Assembly: GCA_030538275.1 (NCBI GenBank)
Contig: JAUNUH010000003.1
Span: 124,001-188,000, forward strand
DNA: 64,000 nucleotides
Source: Flavobacteriaceae bacterium
Lineage (GTDB): Bacteria > Bacteroidota > Bacteroidia > Flavobacteriales > Weeksellaceae
Reading direction: 5' to 3'
Shown: in pieces, positions 52,567 through 61,947 of the stretch
Position numbering within the stretch: the first letter of the stretch is position 1
Layout of the letters: every line of letters starts with the position of its first letter
Made by a program: the position numbers and the translations under genes
The notes under the pieces: model-generated
What the model saw: the letters and a program-made list of their open reading frames with translations, nothing else
Database searches by the model: none
What the model was told of the DNA's origin: nothing

Positions 52567-53181
52567 ATGAAGCGTACTTTCCAAACAGAATTCTTAGAAG
52601 CAGGTTGTGACGAAGCAGGGCGTGGATGCTTGGCCGGACCTGTGGTGGCTGCGGCAGTTATTTTGCCTGTGGACTTCCAATGTGGCGAATTGAATGATTC
52701 TAAACAACTATCTGTAAATCAGAGAAATATATTAAGAGAAAGAATAGAAGAGGAGTCTGTGTGCTACGGAATTGGTTTTGTTTTTCCAGAAGAAATTGAT
52801 CGTATTAATATTCTGAATGCCAGTTTTTTGGCCATGCACAAAGCACTTAATAATATGCGTTTAACGCCAGATTTCATTGCGGTAGATGGAAACCGATTTG
52901 CGCCGTACAAAAGAATTAAACATCATTGTTGCATCAAAGGTGATGCAAATTATATGAATATTGCTGCGGCATCTGTTTTGGCCAAAACGTATAGAGATGC
53001 TTATATGATTCAATTACACAAGGAATTCCCGCAATATCAATGGGACAAAAACAAAGGTTATCCCACCAAATCACATCGTGCAGGAATCGAAGAATTTGGG
53101 AGTTGTCTTCACCATAGAAAATCTTTTAATTTATTACCTCCACAACTTAGTATTGATTTTGAAAAGGCGGTATCTGCTTGA
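52567..53181 (+). CDS. rnhB: ribonuclease HII
   Basis: RNase HII cuts RNA in RNA-DNA hybrids and at single ribonucleotides. The 204-residue protein has GCDEAGRGCLAGPVVAAAV (catalytic D15, E16), DFIAVDGNRF (Asp) and KGDANYMNIAAASVLAKTYRD (Asp), the standard four acids. Single gene, convergent with coaD. Confidence 0.94.
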   Translation: MKRTFQTEFLEAGCDEAGRGCLAGPVVAAAVILPVDFQCGELNDSKQLSVNQRNILRERIEEESVCYGIGFVFPEEIDRINILNASFLAMHKALNNMRLTPDFIAVDGNRFAPYKRIKHHCCIKGDANYMNIAAASVLAKTYRDAYMIQLHKEFPQYQWDKNKGYPTKSHRAGIEEFGSCLHHRKSFNLLPPQLSIDFEKAVSA

Positions 53182-53223
53182 ATTTGAATAATTTGAGTTC
53201 GACGCAATTGGTAAAAATCCCAT

Positions 53224-53682
53224 TTATAACCGCACCGCGTCTGGCACAAACATTTTATAATCCCCATTATTGCGAATCACATCACGCACGATACTGGAAC
53301 TAATATAAGATTTTCCAGATGACGTGAGTAAAAATACCGTTTCTATTTCATGTGTCATAGCACGATTGGTATGTGCAATGGCTTTTTCAAACTCAAAATC
53401 TGCAGGATTGCGTAATCCCCGCAATATAAAACGGGCATTTTTTTCTTGAACATAATCTACCGTGAGCCCAGAATAGGTGTCGATTTCAATTTTGTCAATT
53501 CCCTCAAAAGTATCTATCAAAAATTTCTTACGCTCCTCGAGGCTGAACATATAATTTTTGGTAGCGTTCTGCCCAATAGCAACTATAATTTTATCAAAAA
53601 GAGGTACAGCGCGTTGTATTATATCGAAATGCCCCAAGGTAATCGGGTCAAATGAACCGGGAAAAACAGCAATCTTTTCCAT
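53224..53682 (-). CDS. coaD: phosphopantetheine adenylyltransferase
   Basis: CoaD makes dephospho-CoA from 4'-phosphopantetheine and ATP. The product has 152 residues: FPGSFDPITLGHFDII (the T/HxGH motif), RGLRNPADFEFEKAIAH and SYISSSIVRDVIRN (ISSS/TxxR motif). It starts 1 bp after the TerB-like stop; the frame extends 10 codons into that gene but MEKIAVFPG is the family start. Confidence 0.94.
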   Translation of the reverse strand: MEKIAVFPGSFDPITLGHFDIIQRAVPLFDKIIVAIGQNATKNYMFSLEERKKFLIDTFEGIDKIEIDTYSGLTVDYVQEKNARFILRGLRNPADFEFEKAIAHTNRAMTHEIETVFLLTSSGKSYISSSIVRDVIRNNGDYKMFVPDAVRL

Positions 53683-53683
53683 A

Positions 53684-54052
53684 TTAACTTTTGTTGGCTT
53701 GATCGCGCTCACGCCATGCGTGCAGCATCATACGATAATGTCTGTTTTCTTCTTTGCTAATTTCATCATCTGCGCGAATCAAATCTTTTGCAAATAATTT
53801 AAATTCCTCGCGTTCTGCTTCATTCGAATCATCATAGAATTCAATAGCTTTCTTTTTGAAATGAGAATCAAACTCAGATTCTGCCAATTGAATTAATTCA
53901 TCCAGCTCATCATCCAGGTTAAGTCGCATCAAAGCCTCTACTGCCAAATATTCACGAATCACTTCGTCACTTTTGGCGTCGAGTTCGCCCTCGGCAGTGG
54001 CAATCATGTTCAATAAATGATAACCGGCAATAATTCTGTTTGATTTTCTCAT
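53684..54052 (-). CDS. TerB-like helical protein
   Basis: The 122-residue all-helical protein resembles TerB-type domains: YHLLNMIATAEGELDAKSDEVIREYL at the start and KLFAKDLIRADDEISKEENRHYRMML at the end, each with acidic residues in the positions that bind metal in TerB. It is co-transcribed with coaD. Function unknown; the TerB assignment is tentative. Confidence 0.65.
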   Translation of the reverse strand: MRKSNRIIAGYHLLNMIATAEGELDAKSDEVIREYLAVEALMRLNLDDELDELIQLAESEFDSHFKKKAIEFYDDSNEAEREEFKLFAKDLIRADDEISKEENRHYRMMLHAWRERDQANKS

Positions 54053-54071
54053 GATTTTATTTAAATGAATA

Positions 54072-54079
54072 CAAATGTA
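54072..54079 (-). promoter_or_regulatory. -7 box TACATTTG before the TerB-like gene and coaD
   Basis: The minus-strand TACATTTG is a perfect TAnnTTTG, 19 bp before the ATG at 54052. Confidence 0.5.
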
Positions 54080-54279
54080 ACCAGATTCCTTAATTTATTT
54101 CGCATTTTTCACTTTTTTTGAATGATTTTTAGCCCGAATCTATGCGATTTGTCGTAATTCAAGTTTTTATTCATTCAGTTCAGAACTCAAATATTTCTTT
54201 TTTCAAATTTTTAAAACAAAAACTCCAACCTACTTTGACATGCAGGTAGAGAAATTTATACTTAACAGGTCATAAAAAA

Positions 54280-56163
54280 TCACATCATTTGGTTCAATTC
54301 CTCCCATTCCAGCATTTTTTCTTCTAGGGAAATTTTCAAGTTTTCATAAGCTAAAAGTTCATCTTCAGTTGGATTTTTATCTAAAAAAGAATTTTCAATT
54401 TTTCCGATTTCTTCTTCCAAAGAAGTGATTTCAGCTTCAACTGAATTAATTTTGTTTTTAATTCGTTTTATTTCCTTATCATCTTGATAATTAATGGGTT
54501 GCGCATTGTTCTTAGGCGATTCTTCTTTTACTACTTTTTCGATTTCCCGCATATTGGCGGCTTTGCGATAAGCCAGATAATCATCTATTCCGCCCAAAAA
54601 TTCTTTTACTTCGCCTTCTTTGAATTCTACGATTTTATCTGCCAAACCGCTTAAAAATTCGCGGTCATGAGATACTAGAATCAAAGTTCCATCGTATTTA
54701 TTCAAGGCATTTTTTAATATTTCTTTGGATTGAATGTCAAGATGGTTGGTAGGCTCGTCCATGATCAACACATTGGACGGATGCAACAGGAGCTTCGCCA
54801 ATGCTAGGCGATTTCTTTCTCCACCAGAAAGTACTTTCACTTTTTTTTCTGCAGATTCTCCCCCAAACAAAAATGCGCCTAATACATCTCTTACTCGAAT
54901 TCGAGTTTTTTCGTTGGCTGCATATTCAGCTTCTTCCAGTACGGTTCTGTTTTCATCTAAAACCAAATGTTGATTTTGAGCAAAATAGCCTACTTCTACA
55001 TTGTGTCCATAGGTAATTTTACCCGAAAAATCCAGCTCGCCAATAATGCATCTTGCCAAGGTAGTTTTTCCCTGGCCATTTTGACCAACAAAAGCAACTT
55101 TTTCACCACGAACAATTTCTAAATCCACATTGGTAAAAACACTGTGATTCCCAAAATCTTTGGCAACATCTTCTAGCTTGAAAACCACTTTTCCCGATCT
55201 CTGTGATGGCTCAAACCGAATGTTCATGGCGTGTACATCTTCATTCTCTACCTCAATGACGTCCATTCGGTTCAGTTTTTTTTGCAAAGATTTTGCTGTA
55301 GATGCTTTGGACGCTTTAGCCCTGAATTTGTCGATGAGTTGTTCGGTATGTTTAATATAATTCTCCTGATTTTTTCTTGCCTGCTCCATTTTTTCACGCC
55401 TATCTTCCCGTAACTCGATGTATTTGGAATAATTCGCTTTATAGTCGTGAATCTGTTTATTGGCAATTTCCAAGGTGCGATTTGTTATATTATCCAAAAA
55501 TAATTTGTCATGTGAAACCAGAACAACCGCACCGCTATAACTGTTCAAAAACTCTTCGAGCCACAAGATAGAATCTATATCCAAATGATTGGTAGGCTCG
55601 TCCAAAAGCAAAATATCGTGATGGCGTAAGAGCAATTTTGCCAATTCTACCCGCATGCGCCAACCTCCAGAAAATTCACTTGTCAAACGATGAAAATCTG
55701 ACTCTCTAAATCCGAGACCCTTCAAAACCTTCTCCATATCCGCATCCTTGGAATATCCACCCAACATGGTAAATCTTTCTGTGAGATGTGAAATATCTTC
55801 GATTAATTGGTGATAGCTATCACTTTCATAATCTGTGCGTTCGGCCAATTGGTGATTTACTTCATCTATTTTTGTTTGAACTTGATTCAAAAGTTCAAAT
55901 GCCTGAGCAGCTTCGTCCCAAATCGTTCTACCTTCTTCAAAATCAATATCTTGGGATAGGTATCCTACACTCACTTCTCCTTCATAAGCAACGTCTCCTT
56001 CGGTTGAATTTTGTTTTTTTGCCAGAATTTTAAGCAAAGTAGATTTTCCTGCTCCATTTTTCCCTGCCAATCCTATCCGGTCACCTTTATTAATCCTGAA
56101 TGATACATTATCAAATAAATAATTTCCTGCAAAATGTACCCCTAATTTTTGCGCTTGTAACAT
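54280..56163 (-). CDS. ABC-F family ATPase (translation factor type)
   Basis: The 627-residue soluble protein has two ABC domains: Walker A GLAGKNGAGKST (about 34-46) and GQNGQGKTT (about 360), each followed by LLLDEPTNHLD or LIMDEPTNHLD. The linker between them (about 235-310) is helical and charged (REKMEQARKNQEN), and the C-terminal about 65 residues form a coiled coil. There are no membrane helices. Family members (Uup, YbiT, EttA) act on ribosomes; this is closest to the Uup/YbiT style. The frame is open much further upstream, but MLQAQKLGVHF is the conserved start, and a -7 box lies just before it. Confidence 0.92.
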   Translation of the reverse strand: MLQAQKLGVHFAGNYLFDNVSFRINKGDRIGLAGKNGAGKSTLLKILAKKQNSTEGDVAYEGEVSVGYLSQDIDFEEGRTIWDEAAQAFELLNQVQTKIDEVNHQLAERTDYESDSYHQLIEDISHLTERFTMLGGYSKDADMEKVLKGLGFRESDFHRLTSEFSGGWRMRVELAKLLLRHHDILLLDEPTNHLDIDSILWLEEFLNSYSGAVVLVSHDKLFLDNITNRTLEIANKQIHDYKANYSKYIELREDRREKMEQARKNQENYIKHTEQLIDKFRAKASKASTAKSLQKKLNRMDVIEVENEDVHAMNIRFEPSQRSGKVVFKLEDVAKDFGNHSVFTNVDLEIVRGEKVAFVGQNGQGKTTLARCIIGELDFSGKITYGHNVEVGYFAQNQHLVLDENRTVLEEAEYAANEKTRIRVRDVLGAFLFGGESAEKKVKVLSGGERNRLALAKLLLHPSNVLIMDEPTNHLDIQSKEILKNALNKYDGTLILVSHDREFLSGLADKIVEFKEGEVKEFLGGIDDYLAYRKAANMREIEKVVKEESPKNNAQPINYQDDKEIKRIKNKINSVEAEITSLEEEIGKIENSFLDKNPTEDELLAYENLKISLEEKMLEWEELNQMM

Positions 56164-56168
56164 AGTTG

Positions 56169-56176
56169 CAAATATA
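56169..56176 (-). promoter_or_regulatory. -7 box TATATTTG before the ABC-F gene
   Basis: The minus-strand TATATTTG is a perfect TAnnTTTG only 5 bp before the ATG, suggesting an almost leaderless message. Confidence 0.5.
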
Positions 56177-56302
56177 ATTGAATTTTCTAGCGCTGACCTG
56201 CATCTGTTAAAAGTAGATTGAATAAAGCCCGTAGTAATAATTTTCTGAAACAAATAGTCGTTTTGGTATAATAAATGCCTATTTACAGCAAAACTATATA
56301 TA

Positions 56303-57007
56303 ATGAAAAATACAAATTTGTTCATGATTTCCGTGATTTCATTCACGCTTTTGGCTTCTTGTGAAAACAAAACTTCCAAAACAATTATTCCACAACAAGA
56401 CGACACAACAGAAGTAGTGGATATGCACAATAGCCAAATATCTGTTGATTGGCCAGGTAGCTATTTTGGCGTAGTTCCTTGTGCATCATGTCCAGGAATA
56501 GAAACTATGATTACACTGAATGAGGATGAAACTTACGAAAAAACAGAAGTTTATAAAGAGTCTGATTTAGAGCCTTTTATAGAAAAAGGAAAAATTTTAT
56601 GGACTAATAATGGAAATGAAATACATTTGGGTGAATCCTTGTACAAAGTGGGTGAAAATATGCTCATAATGCTGGATGCAGACGGAAACGAGATTTCTGG
56701 CGAATTAGAAAAAAATTATATTTTGAATAAAACGCAACTGCAATCGGCATTACCCATCAATGAGGGTATTGAACTTATGGAATACCAAGGAAGTGATAAT
56801 ATGAAATATCAAATTATTTTTAATAATAATAATTCACCCGCCACAGCTGTCGTAAGCTCAAAGAATTTGGAAATGGAATTAACACAAAAGGAGGCTTGGG
56901 CCAAAGGTGCAGAGTATGTTTCGCAAGAAGCGAGTTTGTTGATGAAAGAAAATGTAGGAGAATTCAAAATGGGAAATAAAACCATAAAATTATCCGAAGT
57001 GAAATAA
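56303..57007 (+). CDS. lipoprotein with NlpE-like and MliC-like domains
   Basis: The 234-residue product has a lipoprotein signal ending in LLASC (C20). Residues about 45-140 have the NlpE N-terminal pattern WPGSYFGVVPCASCPGIETM (CxxC motif) and ITLNEDETYEKTEVY. The C-terminal part (about 165-234) looks like an MliC lysozyme-inhibitor fold: MKYQIIFNNNN ... LEMELTQKEAWAKGAEYV ... GNKTIKLSEVK. NlpE-type proteins sense envelope or copper stress, and MliC inhibits lysozyme. The combined role is inferred. Confidence 0.75.
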   Translation: MKNTNLFMISVISFTLLASCENKTSKTIIPQQDDTTEVVDMHNSQISVDWPGSYFGVVPCASCPGIETMITLNEDETYEKTEVYKESDLEPFIEKGKILWTNNGNEIHLGESLYKVGENMLIMLDADGNEISGELEKNYILNKTQLQSALPINEGIELMEYQGSDNMKYQIIFNNNNSPATAVVSSKNLEMELTQKEAWAKGAEYVSQEASLLMKENVGEFKMGNKTIKLSEVK

Positions 57008-57094
57008 AATGGCGTTTATTACCCCAAATTTAAGTAACAGTTGTTACATCAAATCCTAAAAAAATTGACGTATTTTGGCATTTTAAAATTATAA

Positions 57095-57706
57095 ATGCAG
57101 TTCGTAGAAACTTTTTTTCTAGCAACACTTATGTCAATTTTGGGTTTTTTGCCCCCGGGAATGATGAATATGACCACAGTAAAAGTGGCATTGGAACAAT
57201 CTCGTAAAAACGCACTCCAATTTATATTGGGAACATTGTTCATCATTGCCATTCAAGCCTATATAGCCTTGTATTTCTCCCAATATTTGGCGCAAAATCC
57301 CGATATAGTAAAAACGCTTTCCTATATTGGGATTTTTGTTTTTATAGCATTGGCTTTATTATTTTTTCGTCAGGCCAAATCAAATAAAATCATTGGTGGA
57401 ATCGCTGATGGAAGCTTGATCTCTGGAATCAAAATGGCATCGATGAACATGCTTGCGATTCCCTTTTTCTTGGCTTACAGCACGGCTATGGAGGCATCTG
57501 GATTAATTCAAAACATTGTTCCCGATCGTTATTTCTTTGTTGCAGGAGCTGTTTTTGGCTGTTTTTTACTTTTTAGTGCGTATATGCTGCTTGCAGAATT
57601 TATTCAAAAAAGAGCTGTATTTGTTTCTCGAAATATCAATTATATTCTCTCGGGCTTGTTTGTTTTTCTTGCAGTAATCACCACTTATAAGGTGATTTTT
57701 ACTTAA
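57095..57706 (+). CDS. LysE-family exporter
   Basis: The 203-residue protein has six hydrophobic segments. The first carries the LysE/RhtB signature LGFLPPGMMNMTTVKVALE, and the middle has KMASMNMLAIPFFLAYS. Members export amino acids or related small molecules; the substrate is unknown. It sits alone, convergent with the GT39 gene. Confidence 0.8.
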   Translation: MQFVETFFLATLMSILGFLPPGMMNMTTVKVALEQSRKNALQFILGTLFIIAIQAYIALYFSQYLAQNPDIVKTLSYIGIFVFIALALLFFRQAKSNKIIGGIADGSLISGIKMASMNMLAIPFFLAYSTAMEASGLIQNIVPDRYFFVAGAVFGCFLLFSAYMLLAEFIQKRAVFVSRNINYILSGLFVFLAVITTYKVIFT

Positions 57707-57728
57707 AATAAATGGGTTGTGACAAACA

Positions 57729-59354
57729 TTATTTGGGAACATATTCTACCAGCCACGCCTCTTCCAGCGATTCGCTGCGTGACAAAGGATTGATAAAATC
57801 CCAACTGAGCCGAGTTACACGAAAATGATCTGCGCGGTAGGATTTGTTGATATTAAATTTATTTCCTTTTAATTCGTTGGGATTGATATTACGCATCATT
57901 ACCCAAAAAGGCTTATTCAAACGATTGAGATCTTTGCGTTCAATCTTTTGTGAAGTTCCGCCAATCATCCAATCCATAGGCCAACTATACTGCCCATCAA
58001 CCATATACAAATTCCCTGGCTTGATGTTATGTTGTTGGGCTACAACGCCTAATGAATAGCCAGATTGATATTTTAACAATTGAGGATAAAAAGTAGAGTT
58101 TAAATAAATGTTTGTAAATAAAATAAACCCTGCAGAAACCACTACCGTTCGTTCCAAGCGGCTTTCACTCTTCAAAAACAACCAAATTATAAGTAAAATA
58201 CTAGCCAAAAGAACAGCAAGCACAGGAATTTCATGCACCGCAAATGCAACAATTCCTAAAAATCCCAACAAAACAAATCCCAAAGAGGCCAAAATGTATT
58301 GTGTGATTTGAAAAACTTTGGGCAATTTACTGCGATATTGCTGAAAATATAAAACAATGGTACCCGCAGTAAAAATGGCTACAAAAGGAAAAATAATATT
58401 CAGATAATGGGGGAGCTTGAAAGATGAAAAATTCATTACAATCAAAAATATTAAAACCGTCAAAATAGTCGAAATTTCTACAAGCTTCACCTGTCTAGTG
58501 ATTGATTTAATTCGTAAAAATAAACTACTGTAAAACCAAATACTCCAAGGCAAAAATGTCCAAAGTATGGTATGAAAATAAAAAAAATAATCATTCTGAC
58601 TGGCACCTCCAAAATCTTCACCACTATATCTACCGGTAACTTGACCCATACTTATGAACTCAATTCCTTCCATTCCAAATTGATGATAATATGCATAAAA
58701 AACCGGAACACAGGCCAGCGCAAAAGCAATTAAGCCCAAAACAAACTTAGGCTGCAAAAGCCGTTTCCAATAATGATGATACAACACCATGAAAAACAAA
58801 AAGATTCCAATGACAGCAATGGCAATCAAGCCTTTTGTAGAAAAGGCAAATGCCGTGAAAATCCCACCCAAAACGGCTCCAGACCACGAGTTCAACTTCA
58901 AAAAGCGAACCCACTGCCAAACAGCCAAAACCGTGAATGCCGTAAGCACAGCATCTGTACGTACATCATGCATTCCCAAAACGATGGCTTGAGATGTAAG
59001 AAACATAAAGGCCGAAAGTCGCGAAATTTCTACATTATCATATAGCAAATTAGCGAGTTTAAAGGTTGCAAAACCTCCCAAAATCGTCAAAATTAATGCC
59101 GGTAAACGATATGCCCATTCCTCAAATCCAAAGATTTCAAAACTTAGTGCAGATAGCCAAAAATGCATGTGAGGTTTGTCCAAATAGGGATTTCCACCTT
59201 TCAAAATAGACAAATAATCTCCAGATTTGGCCATGCGCATCGCCATAGTGGCATGTTGTGCAGAGTCATTTTCCATTAATGGCAAAAACAACCCAAATCC
59301 CAATGCAATGGCCAACAATAGATAAAGTAACAAATATGTACGAACCGAAATCAA
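57729..59354 (-). CDS. GT39/ArnT-like membrane glycosyltransferase, second copy
   Basis: 541 residues, beginning with a TTG start placed directly against the phoH stop (TAG TTG), since the N-terminal helix YLLLYLLLAIALGFGLFLP is needed. The signature MENDSAQHATMAMRMAKSGD and YLDKPHMHFWLSALSFEIFG (DKPHMHFW) marks GT39/ArnT. About twelve helices follow, then a short soluble tail ending VEYVPK. Probably moves a sugar from undecaprenyl phosphate in the envelope. Translation is likely coupled to phoH. Confidence 0.85.
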   Translation of the reverse strand: MISVRTYLLLYLLLAIALGFGLFLPLMENDSAQHATMAMRMAKSGDYLSILKGGNPYLDKPHMHFWLSALSFEIFGFEEWAYRLPALILTILGGFATFKLANLLYDNVEISRLSAFMFLTSQAIVLGMHDVRTDAVLTAFTVLAVWQWVRFLKLNSWSGAVLGGIFTAFAFSTKGLIAIAVIGIFLFFMVLYHHYWKRLLQPKFVLGLIAFALACVPVFYAYYHQFGMEGIEFISMGQVTGRYSGEDFGGASQNDYFFYFHTILWTFLPWSIWFYSSLFLRIKSITRQVKLVEISTILTVLIFLIVMNFSSFKLPHYLNIIFPFVAIFTAGTIVLYFQQYRSKLPKVFQITQYILASLGFVLLGFLGIVAFAVHEIPVLAVLLASILLIIWLFLKSESRLERTVVVSAGFILFTNIYLNSTFYPQLLKYQSGYSLGVVAQQHNIKPGNLYMVDGQYSWPMDWMIGGTSQKIERKDLNRLNKPFWVMMRNINPNELKGNKFNINKSYRADHFRVTRLSWDFINPLSRSESLEEAWLVEYVPK

Positions 59355-60335
59355 CTATTTCTCAATTTTGGCAGTATCTATTTTTTTATGCGTATGATCT
59401 TCTTCTTTGGCATAAGCATCGATAATCTTTTTCACAAGTTTGTGACGCACAACATCTTTACCGTCTAATTCAATAAAGGATATATCTTCTACTCCTTTCA
59501 AAATATGCATAGCCTCCTTCAAGCCAGATTTCTGCTTCAAGGGTAAATCTACCTGCCCCGGATCACCAGTGATGATAAATTTGGCACTTTTGCCCATTCG
59601 CGTCAAGAACATCTTCATCTGTGAATGAGTCGTATTCTGCGCCTCATCCAATATTACAAATGCGTTGTCTAGCGTACGCCCACGCATAAAAGCCAGTGGA
59701 GCCACCTCTATAACACCGCGTTCAATATAATTTTGTAACTTCTCAAAATGAATCATATCCCGCAAAGCATCATACAACGGTTGCATATACGGATCGAGTT
59801 TTTCTTTCAAATCACCCGGCAAAAAACCTAAACTCTCACCCGCCTCAACTGCCGGACGTGTAAGTATTATTCGTTTCACTTCCTTGTTCTTCAAGGCACG
59901 CACAGCCAATGCTACACTCGTGTAAGTCTTTCCTGTACCTGCCGGCCCCGTAGCAAAAACCATGTCGTTTCGATTCACAGCATCTACCAACTTGCGCTGA
60001 TTGGCTGTAAGCGCTTTTACCAGAATTCCGCTCACTCCATGTACCAGAATTTCATCTTTAGAATTCATCGTAACACGAGGCGCAGAGCCATCAAAAATCT
60101 GAGTCAAATCCCTTTCATTCAATCGGTTGAAGTGCTGCATATGCAGTACAATATCTGCAATTTTACTTTCAAACAAATTCAAATCCTCTTCATTCCCTTT
60201 TGCCGATAAATATCGACCACGTGCCGTAATCTTTAATTTGGGAAATTGAGCCGTGATGTTATCTAGATTTTTATTGTTTTCACCATAAAAATCCTGAACA
60301 TTTATTTCTTTTAATTCAATTAATCTTTCGTGCAA
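59355..60335 (-). CDS. phoH: PhoH family ATPase
   Basis: About 326 residues. Walker A is FATGPAGTGKTYTSVALA (about 130-147), Walker B is NAFVILDEAQN, and a conserved LTRPAVEAGESLGFLPGD precedes it. The N-terminus ends a KH-like region (KLKITARGRYLSAKG). PhoH proteins are linked to RNA turnover and phosphate response, but the exact role is not known. The start is uncertain: no ATG is near. TTG at 60335 is used because a -7 box (TAAATTTG, 60354-60361) overlaps the other TTG at 60356. Confidence 0.9.
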   Translation of the reverse strand: MHERLIELKEINVQDFYGENNKNLDNITAQFPKLKITARGRYLSAKGNEEDLNLFESKIADIVLHMQHFNRLNERDLTQIFDGSAPRVTMNSKDEILVHGVSGILVKALTANQRKLVDAVNRNDMVFATGPAGTGKTYTSVALAVRALKNKEVKRIILTRPAVEAGESLGFLPGDLKEKLDPYMQPLYDALRDMIHFEKLQNYIERGVIEVAPLAFMRGRTLDNAFVILDEAQNTTHSQMKMFLTRMGKSAKFIITGDPGQVDLPLKQKSGLKEAMHILKGVEDISFIELDGKDVVRHKLVKKIIDAYAKEEDHTHKKIDTAKIEK

Positions 60336-60571
60336 ATTTATTTTTTTGATACACAAATTTAATGAATAATTTGGTTGATTGATACTATTAATTTAGTTTC
60401 AATTCAGCAAAAATTAAATTCGTACTTTCGTTTCTGATTTTTATTTCAAGATTTTTTGTAAATTCATACCGCAATTGTTTAATTTCAAACTTTACCTTTG
60501 TCAATTCAAAACAAAACAAGTAATTTTTGAGAAATGGCAAATGAAAATGTTAAATCTATAGCCAATTATTG

Positions 60572-61396
60572 ATGCCAGTAATTACACTGACAACAGACTT
60601 CGGAAATGCCGATCATAGTGTCGCAAGCGTGAAGGGTGCACTTCTCAAAGAAATGCCAGACGCGCGGCTTGTGGATATCACACACGAGATTCAACCCTTT
60701 GATATTGCAGAAACAGCAATGGTCATTAAAAACGTTTACCCCAATTTTCCCGAAAATACCGTTCATATTATTGGTGTTGATGCCATTCCAGACAATAATG
60801 CCAGACTGCTCGCTGCCAAAATCGACGGGCATTACTTCCTGGCAGCAGACAATGGCGTGCTTTCCCTTATTCTAGCCGAACTCAAACCCGAAATTATGGT
60901 AGAAATCACCATCGGCAGATACAACCCGCAAAGCAATTTCCCTACTCGAGACATTTTTGTACCCGTCGCTTCACATCTCCTTCGTGGAGGAAAACTCGAA
61001 ATTATTGGAAACACAACCAATACCTACAAAGAACTCAACTACACAAAACCCATCATGCAAAACGAAAAACTATTGGTAGGAATCGTAATCTCCATCGATA
61101 GATTCGGAAATATCATTACCAATATCAAAAAACAAACTTTTGAAGAGCATAGACGTGGTCGAAATTTTACCGTAAATGTCCGAAACCATCAATTCAAAAA
61201 AATCCTGAACCGATATGCAGACATTATTCTCGAATTCCCTCCCGGATTCAATGTTCACGGCGAAAAAATGGCCATTTTCAACGCTTCAGACTTTCTCGAA
61301 ATCGCACTTTATAAATCAGACCCCAAAACCTTTGGAGGAGCAAACACACTCCTCGGAATCAACAAAGGAGACAATATCAGCATAGAATTCAATTAA
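60572..61396 (+). CDS. SAM hydrolase of the chlorinase/fluorinase (DUF62) family
   Basis: 274 residues, starting at MPVITLTTDFGNADHSV, the family's SAM-binding start. Others are DITHEIQPFDI, GVDAIPDNNARLL, FLAADNGVLSLI and DRFGNIITNI. Most family members hydrolyse SAM to adenosine and methionine rather than halogenate. The hemJ gene starts on the next base, so the two are one transcript. The coding strand is C-rich, unlike purK. Confidence 0.92.
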   Translation: MPVITLTTDFGNADHSVASVKGALLKEMPDARLVDITHEIQPFDIAETAMVIKNVYPNFPENTVHIIGVDAIPDNNARLLAAKIDGHYFLAADNGVLSLILAELKPEIMVEITIGRYNPQSNFPTRDIFVPVASHLLRGGKLEIIGNTTNTYKELNYTKPIMQNEKLLVGIVISIDRFGNIITNIKKQTFEEHRRGRNFTVNVRNHQFKKILNRYADIILEFPPGFNVHGEKMAIFNASDFLEIALYKSDPKTFGGANTLLGINKGDNISIEFN

Positions 61397-61936
61397 ATGG
61401 ATTACCTCGTACTCAAAGCCATTCATATCATTTTTGTTGTAAGCTATTTCGCAGGCTTGTTCTACATCGTTCGCCTGTTTATCTACCATACAGAAGCACT
61501 AGAAGATATCGAACCCAAACGAACTATACTACACAAGCAATTCTCTTTTATGGAAGAAAGACTGTGGAATATCATCACAGTTCCAGCATTTATCATAATG
61601 ATTATCAGTGGAGTATATATACTTTACGCCACCAATTGGAGTTATCTCACACAGGCATGGATGCTCATCAAACTTGCATTTGTCCTTTTATTGGGAATCT
61701 ACCATTTCTGGTGCTGGAAAACCATGAAAAACCTACAAAATCAAATCACACAATACAGCTCTGTACGCCTGCGCATGATGAACGAAGTCGCAACACTCAT
61801 CCTTTTCGCTGTCGTTTTTGCCGTCGTGCTCAAATCCCTTTTTACGTTTTATTGGTATTGGACGTTTATTACATTTGTTCTGGTTGGCGCCCTCATCATG
61901 TTGATAGTCAAGATGGTAAATAGAAACAAAGCTTAA
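61397..61936 (+). CDS. hemJ: HemJ-type protoporphyrinogen oxidase (CopD family)
   Basis: HemJ oxidises protoporphyrinogen IX to protoporphyrin IX. The 179-residue membrane protein has four or five helices. The start DYLVLKAIHIIFVVSYFAGL with FYIVRLFIYH (His10, Arg26, His30) and MEERLWNIITVPAF match the UPF0093/HemJ family. The start codon touches the stop of the SAM hydrolase gene. Confidence 0.9.
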   Translation: MDYLVLKAIHIIFVVSYFAGLFYIVRLFIYHTEALEDIEPKRTILHKQFSFMEERLWNIITVPAFIIMIISGVYILYATNWSYLTQAWMLIKLAFVLLLGIYHFWCWKTMKNLQNQITQYSSVRLRMMNEVATLILFAVVFAVVLKSLFTFYWYWTFITFVLVGALIMLIVKMVNRNKA

Positions 61937-61947
61937 TTTATTTTTTT

